From: Limanda limanda
Lineage: Eukaryota; Chordata; Actinopteri; Pleuronectiformes; Pleuronectidae
Direction: 5' to 3'
DNA length: 64,000 bases
Assembly: GCF_963576545.1 (NCBI RefSeq)
Contig: NW_026870560.1
Coordinates: 2,501 to 66,500, forward strand
Part shown: positions 11,301 through 24,717 of the stretch, in pieces
Position numbering within the stretch: position 1 is the stretch's first letter
How the letters are laid out: each line of letters opens with the position of its first letter
Translations under genes and position numbers: made by a program
Notes under the pieces: generated by a model
What the model was told of the DNA's origin: nothing
What the model saw: the letters and a program-made list of their open reading frames with translations, nothing else
The model's database searches: none

Positions 11301-12177
11301 TACCCCATTTAGTGGGGGTAGAGCCTACTTGCAAGTCTCTTCGACCTTCACAAAAAAAGTTATTCAAGAATATCTCTTTCTCCTATGTGCTTTCATCCCT
11401 AACCCTAACCCTAACCCTTCCGAAAGTCGGAGAAGCTCAAGGATGGTACCGATCGATGCGCGCTACCCCATTTAGTGGGGGTAGAGCCTACTTGCAAGTC
11501 TCTCCGACCTTCACAAAAAAAGTTATTCAAGAATATCTCTTTCTCCTATGTGCTTTCATCCCTAACCCTAACCCTAACCCTTCCGAAAGTCGGAGAAGCT
11601 CAAGGATGGTACCGATCGATGTGCGCTACCCCATTTAGTGGGGGTAGAGCCTACTTGCAAGTCTCTCCGACCTTCACAAAAAAAGTTATTCAAGAATATC
11701 TCTTTCTCCTATGTGCTTTCATCCCTAACCCTAACCCTTCCGAAAGTCGGAGAAGCTCAAGGATGGTACCGATCGATGCGCGCTACCCCATTTAGTGGGG
11801 GTAGAGCCTACTTGCAAGTCTCTCCGACCTTCACAAAAAAAGTTATTCAAGAATATCTCTTTCTCCTATGTGCTTTCATCCCTAACCCTAACCCTAACCC
11901 TTCCGAAAGTCGGAGAAGCTCAAGGATGGTACCGATCGATGCGCGTTACCCCATTTAGTGGGGGTAGAGCCTACTTGCAAGTCTCTCCGACCTTCACAAA
12001 AAAAGTTATTCAAGAATATCTCCTCAGATTTGGGGGAATTTCGTCGGTCGACCTCTTCCGAAGGTCGTACAAGCTCGGGGATGGTACCAATCGATCCGCA
12101 GGACCCAAATTAGTCCAGATGCAACCACTTTCCAAGTCTCTCCGACCTTCACAAAAAAAGTTATTCAAGAATATCTC
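8161..12177 (+). repeat. Local expansion of delta-type units with 1,127-bp steps
   Basis: B copies at 8161, 9288, 9769, 10896 and 12023 are spaced 1127, 481, 1127 and 1127 bp. They are all of the delta type, preceded by GCGCGTTACC, and the first four share the CACTTTTCAAG change. A 1,127-bp repeat (six A plus one B) has been copied in tandem here, interrupting the usual block order. At 10021 one A monomer reads TTTAGGGGGGG instead of TTTAGTGGGGG. Confidence 0.85.
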
Positions 12178-14282
12178 TTTCTCCTATGTGCTTTCATCCC
12201 TAACCCTAACCCTAACCCTTCCGAAAGTCGGAGAAGCTCAAGGATGGTACCGATCGATGCGCGCTACCCCATTTAGTGGGGGTAGAGCCTACTTGCAAGT
12301 CTCTCCGACCTTCACAAAAAAAGTTATTCAAGAATATCTCTTTCTCCTATGTGCTTTCATCCCTAACCCTAACCCTAACCCTTCCGAAAGTCGGAGAAGC
12401 TCAAGGATGGTACCGATCGATGCGTGCTACCCCATTTAGTGGGGGTAGAGCCTACTTGCAAGTCTCTTCGACCTTCACAAAAAAAGTTATTCAAGAATAT
12501 CTCTTTCTCCTATGTGCTTTCATCCCTAACCCTAACCCTAACCCTTCCGAAAGTCGGAGAAGCTCAAGGATGGTACCGATCGATGCGCGCTACCCCATTT
12601 AGTGGGGGTAGAGCCTACTTGCAAGTCTCTCCAACCTTCACAAAAAAAGTTATTCAAGAATATCTCTTTCTCCTATGTGCTTTCATCCCTAACCCTAACC
12701 CTAACCCTTCCGAAAGTCGGAGAAGCTCAAGGATGGTACCGATCGATGCGCGCTACCCCATTTAGTGGGGGTAGAGCCTACTTGCAAGTCTCTCCGACCT
12801 TCACAAAAAAAGTTATTCAAGAATATCTCTTTCTCCTATGTGCTTTCATCCCTAACCCTAACCCTAACCCTTCCGAAAGTCGGAGAAGCTCAAGGATGGT
12901 ACCGATCGATGCGCGCAACCCCATTTAGTGGGGGTAGAGCCTACTTGCAAGTCTCTCCGACCTTCACAAAAAAAGTTATTCAAGAATATCTCTTTCTCCT
13001 ATGTGCTTTCATCCCTAACCCTAACCCTTCCGAAAGTCGGAGAAGCTCAAGGATGGTACCGATCGATGCGCGCTACCCCATTTAGTGGGGGTAGAGCCTA
13101 CTTGCAAGTCTCTCCGACCTTCACAAAAAAAGTTATTCAAGAATATCTCTTTCTCCTATGTGCTTTCATCCCTAACCCTAACCCTAACCCTTCCGAAAGT
13201 CGGAGAAGCTCAAGGATGGTACCGATCGATGCGCGTTACCCCATTTAGTGGGGGTAGAGCCTACTTGCAAGTCTCTCCGACCTTCACAAAAAAAGTTATT
13301 CAAGAATATCTCCTCAGATTTGGGGGAATTTCGTCGGTCGACCTCTTCCGAAGGTCGTACAAGCTCGGGGATGGTACCAATCGATCCGCAGGACCCAAAT
13401 TAGTCCAGATGCAACCACTTTCCAAGTCTCTCCGACCTTCACAAAAAAAGTTATTCAAGAATATCTCTTTCTCCTATGTGCTTTCATCCCTAACCCTAAC
13501 CCTAACCCTTCCGAAAGTCGGAGAAGCTCAAGGATGGTACCGATCGATGCGCGCTACCCCACTTAGTGGGGGTAGAGCCTACTTGCAAGTCTCTCCGACC
13601 TTCACAAAAAAAGTTATTCAAGAATATCTCTTTCTCCTATGTGCTTTCATCCCTAACCCTAACCCTAACCCTTCCGAAAGTCGGAGAAGCTCAAGGATGG
13701 TACCGATCGATGCGTGCTACCCCATTTAGTGGGGGTAGAGCCTACTTGCAAGTCTCTTCGACCTTCACAAAAAAAGTTATTCAAGAATATCTCTTTCTCC
13801 TATGTGCTTTCATCCCTAACCCTAACCCTAACCCTTCCGAAAGTCGGAGAAGCTCAAGGATGGTACCGATCGATGCGCGCTACCCCATTTAGTGGGGGTA
13901 GAGCCTACTTGCAAGTCTCTCCAACCTTCACAAAAAAAGTTATTCAAGAATATCTCTTTCTCCTATGTGCTTTCATCCCTAACCCTAACCCTAACCCTTC
14001 CGAAAGTCGGAGAAGCTCAAGGATGGTACCGATCGATGCGCGCTACCCCATTTAGTGGGGGTAGAGCCTACTTGCAAGTCTCTCCGACCTTCACAAAAAA
14101 AGTTATTCAAGAATATCTCTTTCTCCTATGTGCTTTCATCCCTAACCCTAACCCTAACCCTTCCGAAAGTCGGAGAAGCTCAAGGATGGTACCGATCGAT
14201 GCGCGCAACCCCATTTAGTGGGGGTAGAGCCTACTTGCAAGTCTCTCCGACCTTCACAAAAAAAGTAATTCAAGAATATCTC

Positions 14283-16194
14283 CTCAGATTTGGGGGAATT
14301 TCGTCGGTCGACCTCTTTCGAAGGTCGTACAAGCTCGGGGATGGTACCAATCGATCCGCAGGACCCAAATTAGTCCAGATGCAACCACTTTCCAAGTCTC
14401 TCCGACCTTCACAAAAAAAGTTATTCAAGAATATCTCTTTCTCCTATGTGCTTTCATCCCTAACCCTAACCCTTCCGAAAGTCGGAGAAGCTCAAGGATG
14501 GTACCGATCGATGCGCGCTACCCCATTTAGTGGGGGTAAAGCCTACTTGCAAGTCTCTCCGACCTTCACAAAAAAAGTTATTCAAGAATATCTCTTTCTC
14601 CTATGTGCTTTCATCCCTAACCCTAACCCTAACCCTTCCGAAAGTCGGAGAAGCTCAAGGATGGTACCGATCGATGCGCGCAACCCCATTTAGTGGGGGT
14701 AGAGCCTACTTGCAAGTCTCTCCGACCTTCACAAAAAAAGTTATTCAAGAATATCTCCTCAGATTTGGGGGAATTTCGTCGGTCGACCTCTTCCGAAGGT
14801 CGTACAAGCTCAAGGATGGTACCAATCGATCCGCAGGACCCAAATTAGTCCAGATGCAACCACTTTCCAAGTCTCTCCGACCTTCACAAAAAAAGTTATT
14901 CAAGAATATCTCTTTCTCCTATGTGCTTTCATCCCTAACCCTAACCCTAACCCTTCCGAAAGTCGGAGAAGCTCAAAGATGGTACCGATCGATGCGCGTT
15001 ACCCCATTTAGTGGGGGTAGAGCCTACTTGCAAGTCTCTCCGACCTTCACAAAAAAAGTTATTCAAGAATATCTCTTTCTCCTATGTGCTTTCATCCCTA
15101 ACCCTAACCCTAACCCTTCCGAAAGTCGGAGAAGCTCAAGGATGGTACAGATCGATGCGCGCAACCCCATTTAGTGGGGGTAGAGCCTACTTGCAAGTCT
15201 CTCCGACCTTCACAAAAAAAGTTATTCAAGAATATCTCCTCAGATTTGGGGGAATTTCGTCGGTCGACCTCTTCCGAAGGTCGTACAAGCTTGGGGATGG
15301 TACCAATCGATCTGCAGGACCCAAATTAGTCCAGATGCAACCACTTTCCAAGTCTCTCCGACCTTCACAAAAAAAGTTATTCAAGAATATCTCTTTCTCC
15401 TATGTGCTTTCATCCCTAACCCTAACCCTAACCCTTCCGAAAGTCGGAGAAGCTCAAGGATGGTACCGATCGATGCGCGCTACCCCATTTAGTGGGGGTA
15501 GAGCCTACTTGCAAGTCTCTCCGACCTTCACAAAAAAAGTTATTCAAGAATATCTCTTTCTCCTATGTGCTTTCATCCCTAACCCTAACCCTAACCCTTC
15601 CGAAAGTCGGAGAAGCTCAAGGATGGTACCGATCGATGTGCGCTACCCCATTTAGTGGGGGTAGAGCCTACTTGCAAGTCTCTCCGACCTTCACAAAAAA
15701 AGTTATTCAAGAATATCTCTTTCTCCTATGTGCTTTCATCCCTAACCCTAACCCTTCCGAAAGTCGGAGAAGCTCAAGGATGGTACCGATCGATGCGCGC
15801 TACCCCATTTAGTGGGGGTAGAGCCTACTTGCAAGTCTCTCCGACCTTCACAAAAAAAGTTATTCAAGAATATCTCTTTCTCCTATGTGCTTTCATCCCT
15901 AACCCTAACCCTAACCCTTCCGAAAGTCGGAGAAGCTCAAGGATGGTACCGATCGATGCGCGTTACCCCATTTAGTGGGGGTAGAGCCTACTTGCAAGTC
16001 TCTCCGACCTTCACAAAAAAAGTTATTCAAGAATATCTCCTCAGATTTGGGGGAATTTCGTCGGTCGACCTCTTCCGAAGGTCGTACAAGCTCGGGGATG
16101 GTACCAATCGATCCGCAGGACCCAAATTAGTCCAGATGCAACCACTTTCCAAGTCTCTCCGACCTTCACAAAAAAAGTTATTCAAGAATATCTC
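14283..16194 (+). repeat. Four-B higher-order block 3
   Basis: B copies at 14283, 14758, 15239 and 16040 with the standard 475, 481, 801 spacing and subtype markers. The gamma B has AAGCTTGGGG (a C to T change near 15292), which creates an AAGCTT site not seen in the other gamma copies. Confidence 0.9.
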
Positions 16195-18299
16195 TTTCTC
16201 CTATGTGCTTTCATCCCTAACCCTAACCCTAACCCTTCCGAAAGTCGGAGAAGCTCAAGGATGGTACCGATCGATGCGCGCTACCCCATTTAGTGGGGGT
16301 AGAGCCTACTTGCAAGTCTCTCCGACCTTCACAAAAAAAGTTATTCAAGAATATCTCTTTCTCCTATGTGCTTTCATCCCTAACCCTAACCCTAACCCTT
16401 CCGAAAGTCGGAGAAGCTCAAGGATGGTACCGATCGATGCGTGCTACCCCATTTAGTGGGGGTAGAGCCTACTTGCAAGTCTCTTCGACCTTCACAAAAA
16501 AAGTTATTCAAGAATATCTCTTTCTCCTATGTGCTTTCATCCCTAACCCTAACCCTAACCCTTCCGAAAGTCGGAGAAGCTCAAGGATGGTACCGATCGA
16601 TGCGCGCTACCCCATTTAGTGGGGGTAGAGCCTACTTGCAAGTCTCTCCAACCTTCACAAAAAAAGTTATTCAAGAATATCTCTTTCTCCTATGTGCTTT
16701 CATCCCTAACCCTAACCCTAACCCTTCCGAAAGTCGGAGAAGCTCAAGGATGGTACCGATCGATGCGCGCTACCCCATTTAGTGGGGGTAGAGCCTACTT
16801 GCAAGTCTCTCCGACCTTCACAAAAAAAGTTATTCAAGAATATCTCTTTCTCCTATGTGCTTTCATCCCTAACCCTAACCCTAACCCTTCCGAAAGTCGG
16901 AAAAGCTCAAGGATGGTACCGATCGATGCGCGCAACCCCATTTAGTGGGGGTAGAGCCTACTTGCAAGTCTCTCCGACCTTCACAAAAAAAGTTATTCAA
17001 GAATATCTCTTTCTCCTATGTGCTTTCATCCCTAACCCTAACCCTTCCGAAAGTCGGAGAAGCTCAAGGAAGGTACCGATCGATGCGCGCTACCCCATTT
17101 AGTGGGGGTAGAGCCTACTTGCAAGTCTCTCCGACCTTCACAAAAAAAGTTATTCAAGAATATCTCTTTCTCCTATGTGCTTTCATCCCTAACCCTAACC
17201 CTAACCCTTCCGAAAGTCGGAGAAGCTCAAGGATGGTACCGATCGATGCGCGTTACCCCATTTAGTGGGGGTAGAGCCTACTTGCAAGTCTCTCCGACCT
17301 TCACAAAAAAAGTTATTCAAGAATATCTCCTCAGATTTGGGGGAATTTCGTCGGTCGACCTCTTCCGAAGGTCGTACAAGCTCGGGGATGGTACCAATCG
17401 ATCCGCAGGACCCAAATTAGTCCAGATGCAACCACTTTCCAAGTCTCTCCGACCTTCACAAAAAAAGTTATTCAAGAATATCTCTTTCTCCTATGTGCTT
17501 TCATCCCTAACCCTAACCCTAACCCTTCCGAAAGTCGGAGAAGCTCAAGGATGGTACCGATCGATGCGCGCTACCCCATTTAGTGGGGGTAGAGCCTACT
17601 TGCAAGTCTCTCCGACCTTCACAAAAAAAGTTATTCAAGAATATCTCTTTCTCCTATGTGCTTTCATCCCTAACCCTAACCCTAACCCTTCCGAAAGTCG
17701 GAGAAGCTCAAGGATGGTACCGATCGATGCGTGCTACCCCATTTAGTGGGGGTAGAGCCTACTTGCAAGTCTCTTCGACCTTCACAAAAAAAGTTATTCA
17801 AGAATATCTCTTTCTCCTATGTGCTTTCATCCCTAACCCTAACCCTAACCCTTCCGAAAGTCGGAGAAGCTCAAGGATGGTACCGATCGATGCGCGCTAC
17901 CCCATTTAGTGGGGGTAGAGCCTACTTGCAAGTCTCTCCAACCTTCACAAAAAAAGTTATTCAAGAATATCTCTTTCTCCTATGTGCTTTCATCCCTAAC
18001 CCTAACCCTAACCCTTCCGAAAGTCGGAGAAGCTCAAGGATGGTACCGATCGATGCGCGCTACCCCATTTAGTGGGGGTAGAGCCTACTTGCAAGTCTCT
18101 CCGACCTTCACAAAAAAAGTTATTCAAGAATATCTCTTTCTCCTATGTGCTTTCATCCCTAACCCTAACCCTAACCCTTCCGAAAGTCGGAGAAGCTCAA
18201 GGATGGTACCGATCGATGCGCGCAACCCCATTTAGTGGGGGTAGAGCCTACTTGCAAGTCTCTCCGACCTTCACAAAAAAAGTAATTCAAGAATATCTC

Positions 18300-20211
18300 C
18301 TCAGATTTGGGGGAATTTCGTCGGTCGACCTCTTTCGAAGGTCGTACAAGCTCGGGGATGGTACCAATCGATCTGCAGGACCCAAATTAGTCCAGATGCA
18401 ACCACTTTCCAAGTCTCTCCGACCTTCACAAAAAAAGTTATTCAAGAATATCTCTTTCTCCTATGTGCTTTCATCCCTAACCCTAACCCTTCCGAAAGTC
18501 GGAGAAGCTCAAGGATGGTACCGATCGATGCGCGCTACCCCATTTAGTGGGGGTAGAGCCTACTTGCAAGTCTCTCCGACCTTCACAAAAAAAGTTATTC
18601 AAGAATATCTCTTTCTCCTATGTGCTTTCATCCCTAACCCTAACCCTAACCCTTCCGAAAGTCGGAGAAGCTCAAGGATGGTACCGATCGATGCGCGCAA
18701 CCCCATTTAGTGGGGGTAGAGCCTACTTGCAAGTCTCTCCGACCTTCACAAAAAAAGTTATTCAAGAATATCTCCTCAGATTTGGGGGAATTTCGTCGGT
18801 CGACCTCTTCCGAAGGTCGTACAAGCTCAAGGATGGTACCAATCGATCCGCAGGACCCAAATTAGTCCAGATGCAACCACTTTCCAAGTCTCTCCGACCT
18901 TCACAAAAAAAGTTATTCAAGAATATCTCTTTCTCCTATGTGCTTTCATCCCTAACCCTAACCCTAACCCTTCCGAAAGTCGGAGAAGCTCAAGGATGGT
19001 ACCGATCGATGCGCGTTACCCCATTTAGTGGGGGTAGAGCCTACTTGCAAGTCTCTCCGACCTTCACAAAAAAAGTTATTCAAGAATATCTCTTTCTCCT
19101 ATGTGCTTTCATCCCTAACCCTAACCCTAACCCTTCCGAAAGTCGGAGAAGCTCAAGGATGGTACAGATCGATGCGCGCAACCCCATTTAGTGGGGGTAG
19201 AGCCTACTTGCAAGTCTCTCCGACCTTCACAAAAAAAGTTATTCAAGAATATCTCCTCAGATTTGGGGGAATTTCGTCGGTCGACCTCTTCCGAAGGTCG
19301 TACAAGCTCGGGGATGGTACCAATCGATCTGCAGGACCCAAATTAGTCCAGATGCAACCACTTTCCAAGTCTCTCCGACCTTCACAAAAAAAGTTATTCA
19401 AGAATATCTCTTTCTCCTATGTGCTTTCATCCCTAACCCTAACCCTAACCCTTCCGAAAGTCGGAGAAGCTCAAGGATGGTACCGATCGATGCGCGCTAC
19501 CCCATTTAGTGGGGGTAGAGCCTACTTGCAAGTCTCTCCGACCTTCACAAAAAAAGTTATTCAAGAATATCTCTTTCTCCTATGTGCTTTCATCCCTAAC
19601 CCTAACCTTAACCCTTCCAAAAGTCGGAGAAGCTCAAGGATGGTACCGATCGATGTGCGCTACCCCATTTAGTGGGGGTAGAGCCTACTTGCAAGTCTCT
19701 CCGACCTTCACAAAAAAAGTTATTCAAGAATATCTCTTTCTCCTATGTGCTTTCATCCCTAACCCTAACCCTTCCGAAAGTCGGAGAAGCTCAAGGATGG
19801 TACCGATCGATGCGCGCTACCCCATTTAGTGGGGGTAGAGCCTACTTGCAAGTCTCTCCGACCTTCACAAAAAAAGTTATTCAAGAATATCTCTTTCTCC
19901 TATGTGCTTTCATCCCTAACCCTAACCCTAACCCTTCCGAAAGTCGGAGAAGCTCAAGGATGGTACCGATCGATGCGCGTTACCCCATTTAGTGGGGGTA
20001 GAGCCTACTTGCAAGTCTCTCCGACCTTCACAAAAAAAGTTATTCAAGAATATCTCCTCAGATTTGGGGGAATTTCGTCGGTCGACCTCTTCCGAAGGTC
20101 GTACAAGCTCGGGGATGGTACCAATCGATCCGCAGGACCCAAATTAGTCCAGATGCAACCACTTTCCAAGTCTCTCCGACCTTCACAAAAAAAGTTATTC
20201 AAGAATATCTC
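18300..20211 (+). repeat. Four-B higher-order block 4
   Basis: B copies at 18300, 18775, 19256 and 20057. It matches block 1 even at rare markers: GATCTGCAGG in the alpha B and the CCTTAA telomeric variant. It is the internal partner of block 1 in the 15,587-bp offset duplication. Confidence 0.9.
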
Positions 20212-21990
20212 TTTCTCCTATGTGCTTTCATCCCTAACCCTAACCCTAACCCTTCCGAAAGTCGGAGAAGCTCAAGGATGGTACCGATCGATGCGCGCTA
20301 CCCCATTTAGTGGGGGTAGAGCCTACTTGCAAGTCTCTCCGACCTTCACAAAAAAAGTTATTCAAGAATATCTCTTTCTCCTATGTGCTTTCATCCCTAA
20401 CCCTAACCCTAACCCTTCCGAAAGTCGGAGAAGCTCAAGGATGGTACCGATCGATGCGTGCTACCCCATTTAGTGGGGGTAGAGCCTACTTGCAAGTCTC
20501 TTCGACCTTCACAAAAAAAGTTATTCAAGAATATCTCTTTCTCCTATGTGCTTTCATCCCTAACCCTAACCCTAACCCTTCCGAAAGTCGGAGAAGCTCA
20601 AGGATGGTACCGATCGATGCGCGCAACCCCATTTAGTGGGGGTAGAGCCTACTTGCAAGTCTCTCCGACCTTCACAAAAAAAGTTATTCAAGAATATCTC
20701 TTTCTCCTATGTGCTTTCATCCCTAACCCTAACCCTTCCGAAAGTCGGAGAAGCTCAAGGATGGTACCGATCGATGCGCGCTACCCCATTTAGTGGGGGT
20801 AGAGCCTACTTGCAAGTCTCTCCGACCTTCACAAAAAAAGTTATTCAAGAATATCTCTTTCTCCTATGTGCTTTCATCCCTAACCCTAACCCTAACCCTT
20901 CCGAAAGTCGGAGAAGCTCAAGGATGGTACCGATCGATGCGCGTTACCCCATTTAGTGGGGGTAGAGCCTACTTGCAAGTCTCTCCGACCTTCACAAAAA
21001 AAGTTATTCAAGAATATCTCCTCAGATTTGGGGGAATTTCGTCGGTCGACCTCTTCCGAAGGTCGTACAAGCTCGGGGATGGTACCAATCGATCCGCAGG
21101 ACCCAAATTAGTCCAGATGCAACCACTTTCCAAGTCTCTCCGACCTTCACAAAAAAAGTTATTCAAGAATATCTCTTTCTCCTATGTGCTTTCATCCCTA
21201 ACCCTAACCCTAACCCTTCCGAAAGTCGGAGAAGCTCAAGGATGGTACCGATCGATGCGCGCTACCCCATTTAGTGGGGGTAGAGCCTACTTGCAAGTCT
21301 CTCCGACCTTCACAAAAAAAGTTATTCAAGAATATCTCTTTCTCCTATGTGCTTTCATCCCTAACCCTAACCCTAACCCTTCCGAAAGTCGGAGAAGCTC
21401 AAGGATGGTACTGATCGATGCGTGCTACCCCATTTAGTGGGGGTAGAGCCTACTTGCAAGTCTCTTCGACCTTCACAAAAAAAGTTATTCAAGAATATCT
21501 CTTTCTCCTATGTGCTTTCATCCCTAACCCTAACCCTAACCCTTCCGAAAGTCGGAGAAGCTCAAGGATGGTACCGATCGATGCGCGCTACCCCATTTAG
21601 TGGGGGTAGAGCCTACTTGCAAGTCTCTCCAACCTTCACAAAAAAAGTTATTCAAGAATATCTCTTTCTCCTATGTGCTTTCATCCCTAACCCTAACCCT
21701 AACCCTTCCGAAAGTCGGAGAAGCTCAAGGATGGTACCGATCGATGCGCGCTACCCCATTTAGTGGGGGTAGAGCCTACTTGCAAGTCTCTCCGACCTTC
21801 ACAAAAAAAGTTATTCAAGAATATCTCTTTCTCCTATGTGCTTTCATCCCTAACCCTAACCCTAACCCTTCCGAAAGTCGGAGAAGCTCAAGGATGGTAC
21901 CGATCGATGCGCGCAACCCCATTTAGTGGGGGTAGAGCCTACTTGCAAGTCTCTCCGACCTTCACAAAAAAAGTAATTCAAGAATATCTC

Positions 21991-23902
21991 CTCAGATTTG
22001 GGGGAATTTCGTCGGTCGACCTCTTTCGAAGGTCGTACAAGCTCGGGGATGGTACCAATCGATCCGCAGGACCCAAATTAGTCCAGATGCAACCACTTTC
22101 CAAGTCTCTCCGACCTTCACAAAAAAAGTTATTCAAGAATATCTCTTTCTCCTATGTGCTTTCATCCCTAACCCTAACCCTTCCGAAAGTCGGAGAAGCT
22201 CAAGGATGGTACCGATCGATGCGCGCTACCCCATTTAGTGGGGGTAGAGCCTACTTGCAAGTCTCTCCGACCTTCACAAAAAAAGTTATTCAAGAATATC
22301 TCTTTCTCCTATGTGCTTTCATCCCTAACCCTAACCCTAACCCTTCCGAAAGTCGGAGAAGCTCAAGGATGGTACCGATCGATGCGCGCAACCCCATTTA
22401 GTGGGGGTAGAGCCTACTTGCAAGTCTCTCCGACCTTCACAAAAAAAGTTATTCAAGAATATCTCCTCAGATTTGGGGGAATTTCGTCGGTCGACCTCTT
22501 CCGAAGGTCGTACAAGCTCAAGGATGGTACCAATCGATCCGCAGGACCCAAATTAGTCCAGATGCAACCACTTTCCAAGTCTCTCCGACCTTCACAAAAA
22601 AAGTTTTTCAAGAATATCTCTTTCTCCTATGTGCTTTCATCCCTAACCCTAACCCTAACCCTTCCGAAAGTCGGAGAAGCTCAAGGATGGTACCGATCGA
22701 TGCGCGTTACCCCATTTAGTGGGGGTAGAGCCTACTTGCAAGTCTCTCCGACCTTCACAAAAAAAGTTATTCAAGAATATCTCTTTCTCCTATGTGCTTT
22801 CATCCCTAACCCTAACCCTAACCCTTCCGAAAGTCGGAGAAGCTCAAGGATGGTACAGATCGATGCGCGCAACCCCATTTAGTGGGGGTAGAGCCTACTT
22901 GCAAGTCTCTCCGACCTTCACAAAAAAAGTTATTCAAGAATATCTCCTCAGATTTGGGGGAATTTCGTCGGTCGACCTCTTCCGAAGGTCGTACAAGCTC
23001 GGGGATGGTACCAATCGATCTGCAGGACCCAAATTAGTCCAGATGCAACCACTTTCCAAGTCTCTCCGACCTTCACAAAAAAAGTTATTCAAGAATATCT
23101 CTTTCTCCTATGTGCTTTCATCCCTAACCCTAACCCTAACCCTTCCGAAAGTCGGAGAAGCTCAAGGATGGTACCGATCGATGCGCGCTACCCCATTTAG
23201 TGGGGGTAGAGCCTACTTGCAAGTCTCTCCGACCTTCACAAAAAAAGTTATTCAAGAATATCTCTTTCTCCTATGTGCTTTCATCCCTAACCCTAACCCT
23301 AACCCTTCCGAAAGTCGGAGAAGCTCAAGGATGGTACCGATCGATGTGCGCTACCCCATTTAGTGGGGGTAGAGCCTACTTGCAAGTCTCTCCGACCTTC
23401 ACAAAAAAAGTTATTCAAGAATATCTCTTTCTCCTATGTGCTTTCATCCCTAACCCTAACCCTTCCGAAAGTCGGAGAAGCTCAAGGATGGTACCGATCG
23501 ATGCGCGCTACCCCATTTAGTGGGGGTAGAGCCTACTTGCAAGTCTCTCCGACCTTCACAAAAAAAGTTATTCAAGAATATCTCTTTCTCCTATGTGCTT
23601 TCATCCCTAACCCTAACCCTAACCCTTCCGAAAGTCGGAGAAGCTCAAGGATGGTACCGATCGATGCGCGTTACCCCATTTAGTGGGGGTAGAGCCTACT
23701 TGCAAGTCTCTCCGACCTTCACAAAAAAAGTTATTCAAGAATATCTCCTCAGATTTGGGGGAATTTCGTCGGTCGACCTCTTCCGAAGGTCGTACAAGCT
23801 CGGGGATGGTACCAATCGATCCGCAGGACCCAAATTAGTCCAGATGCAACCACTTTTCAAGTCTCTCCGACCTTCACAAAAAAAGTTATTCAAGAATATC
23901 TC
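21991..23902 (+). repeat. Four-B higher-order block 5
   Basis: B copies at 21991, 22466, 22947 and 23748 with standard spacing. It is the partner of block 2 at offset 15,587 bp, sharing CACTTTTCAAG in the delta B. A private A to T change at 22606 gives AAGTTTTTC in place of AAGTTATTC. Confidence 0.9.
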
Positions 23903-24717
23903 TTTCTCCTATGTGCTTTCATCCCTAACCCTAACCCTAACCCTTCCGAAAGTCGGAGAAGCTCAAGGATGGTACCGATCGATGCGCGCTACCCCATTTA
24001 GTGGGGGTAGAGCCTACTTGCAAGTCTCTCCGACCTTCACAAAAAAAGTTATTCAAGAATATCTCTTTCTCCTATGTGCTTTCATCCCTAACCCTAACCC
24101 TAACCCTTCCGAAAGTCGGAGAAGCTCAAGGATGGTACCGATCGATGCGTGCTACCCCATTTAGTGGGGGTAGAGCCTACTTGCAAGTCTCTTCGACCTT
24201 CACAAAAAAAGTTATTCAAGAATATCTCTTTCTCCTATGTGCTTTCATCCCTAACCCTAACCCTAACCCTTCCGAAAGTCGGAGAAGCTCAAGGATGGTA
24301 CCGATCGATGCGCGCTACCCCATTTAGTGGGGGTAGAGCCTACTTGCAAGTCTCTCCAACCTTCACAAAAAAAGTTATTCAAGAATATCTCTTTCTCCTA
24401 TGTGCTTTCATCCCTAACCCTAACCCTAACCCTTCCGAAAGTCGGAGAAGCTCAAGGATGGTACCGATCGATGCGCGCTACCCCATTTAGTGGGGGTAGA
24501 GCCTACTTGCAAGTCTCTCCGACCTTCACAAAAAAAGTTATTCAAGAATATCTCTTTCTCCTATGTGCTTTCATCCCTAACCCTAACCCTAACCCTTCCG
24601 AAAGTCGGAGAAGCTCAAGGATGGTACCGATCGATGCGCGCAACCCCATTTAGTGGGGGTAGAGCCTACTTGCAAGTCTCTCCGACCTTCACAAAAAAAG
24701 TAATTCAAGAATATCTC

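Larger units (their letters stand above)
11340..20622 (+). repeat. Tandem higher-order repeat, period 4,017 bp
   Basis: B copies 12023, 13313, 14283, 14758, 15239 and 16040 recur at 16040, 17330, 18300, 18775, 19256 and 20057, each 4,017 bp later, with matching A variants. Alignment of about 11340-16605 to 15357-20622 gives roughly 2.3 periods. Single-base differences include 14538 (GTAAAGCC), 16902 (GGAAAAGC) and 17071 (AGGAAGGTACC). Limits are approximate. Confidence 0.82.
17852..24355 (+). repeat. Long duplication, internal copy (offset 15,587 bp)
   Basis: Internal partner of 2265-8768. Shared rare markers include the CCTTAA telomeric variant with TTCCAAAAG near 19608, GGTACTGATC followed by GATGCGTGC near 21411, and CACTTTTCAAG near 23850. 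Its own upstream flank is ordinary array rather than telomere. Confidence 0.88.
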
